Below, in pieces: positions 6,437 to 6,794 of a DNA stretch of 6,794 nucleotides. The notes below the pieces were generated by a model. The model was not told the origin of the DNA, did not search any database, and was given only the letters and a program-made list of their open reading frames with translations. The stretch lies in the NCBI GenBank assembly GCA_900755985.1, contig CAAEIL010000313.1, forward strand, positions 1 through 6,794, in the 5' to 3' direction. How positions within the stretch are numbered: the stretch's first letter is position 1; every line of letters begins with the position of its first letter. The position numbers and the translations under genes are program-made. The DNA comes from Bacteroidales bacterium (GTDB lineage: Bacteria; Bacteroidota; Bacteroidia; Bacteroidales; Muribaculaceae).

Positions 6437-6794
6437 ATGAAGGCAGCTTCGCGGACAAAGACGGTACTCTTGTTGACGTCAGTGCTGACTCTGGCACTTG
6501 GCGTCGCTTCGCTGCTGTGTGGCTCGGTCGACATACCTGCCGACCAGGTGTGGGCCGCGCTTTTTGGCGATGGCGCATCAAAGACCACATGGCAGAATAT
6601 TATCGTCGAACTTCGCTTGCCCATGGCCGTTACGGCGGCTCTCGGCGGTATGGCATTGGCTGTGGCCGGACTGCTGATGCAGACAGCCTTTGACAATCCC
6701 CTTGCCGGACCGTCTATAATGGGCGTCTCGTCCGGCGCGTCGTTGGGCGTAGCCGTCGTTGTCATGCTTTTGGGAAGTTCGGCAGCCGGAGCTC
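6437..6794 (+). CDS. FecCD/BtuC-family ABC transporter permease, N-terminal part (3' end outside window)
   Basis: The first 119 codons of an inner-membrane permease that imports iron-siderophore, haem or cobamide with a periplasmic binding protein and an ATPase. A first membrane helix lies at about 8-28, followed by the short periplasmic VDIPADQVWAALFG (31-44). Next comes the family signature ELRLPMAVTAALGGMALAVA (58-77) running into GLLMQ, and then NPLAGPSIMGVSSGASLG (87-104), the conserved N-P-L-A-x-P-x-x-x-G-x-x-x-G-A block. The usual arginine of R-L-P-R is methionine here (M63). The ATG at 6437 is 12 nt after the queC stop and in the same frame, so co-transcription with queF-queC is likely. 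Substrate cannot be told from this part. Full-length members run about 320-350 residues, so roughly two thirds is missing. Confidence 0.94.
   Translation, partial: MKAASRTKTVLLLTSVLTLALGVASLLCGSVDIPADQVWAALFGDGASKTTWQNIIVELRLPMAVTAALGGMALAVAGLLMQTAFDNPLAGPSIMGVSSGASLGVAVVVMLLGSSAAGA

Noticed and set aside
6422..6439. Possible queC-permease fusion by read-through, as the two genes share one frame across a single TGA
   Set aside because: A normal short intergenic spacer with a good ATG explains it. QueC ends at its usual length and there is no read-through context.

Overview
The window reads as a stretch of chromosome from a member of the Bacteroidales, most likely a Muribaculaceae-type gut bacterium. 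This rests on four points: moderately GC-rich coding sequence, start codons preceded by A-rich or non-descript sequence rather than a Shine-Dalgarno motif, QueF and QueC proteins that closely follow the pattern I know from Bacteroidota, and a capsule/LPS-style glycan gene string. Lineage is an inference from sequence feel, not from a marker gene. All recognised genes lie on the + strand, tightly packed, with one IS-free, tRNA-free layout.

Region 1 (1-3984) looks like the tail of a surface-glycan (O-antigen/capsule) operon. It holds the last 32 codons of an unidentified gene, a 69-nt spacer with an 18-nt imperfect direct repeat, and a 474-residue polytopic membrane protein that could be the polysaccharide polymerase. 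These are followed by a family 2 glycosyltransferase (4-nt ATGA overlap), a reduced SDR/epimerase-like protein with a missing catalytic lysine (22-nt overlap), and a protein with the NGPS and GADHSW signature of MptE/DUF115-like or sialyltransferase-like families (3-nt gap). The overlaps imply co-transcription and translational coupling.

Region 2 (3988-5199) is a complete threonine ammonia-lyase with a C-terminal ACT domain (ilvA). It starts only 3 nt after the last glycan gene, so it may ride on the same transcript although it belongs to isoleucine biosynthesis.

Region 3 (5200-6424) carries the queuosine-precursor genes queF and queC. QueC makes preQ0 and QueF reduces it to preQ1. The 74-nt leader before queF holds a short structure resembling a class I preQ1 aptamer, whose pseudoknot would pair with the AUG start codon itself. 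This is the most interesting candidate in the window, but it is unproven.

Region 4 (6437-6794, cut by the window edge) is the N-terminal part of a FecCD/BtuC-type ABC transporter permease for iron-siderophore, haem or cobamide uptake, starting 12 nt after queC.
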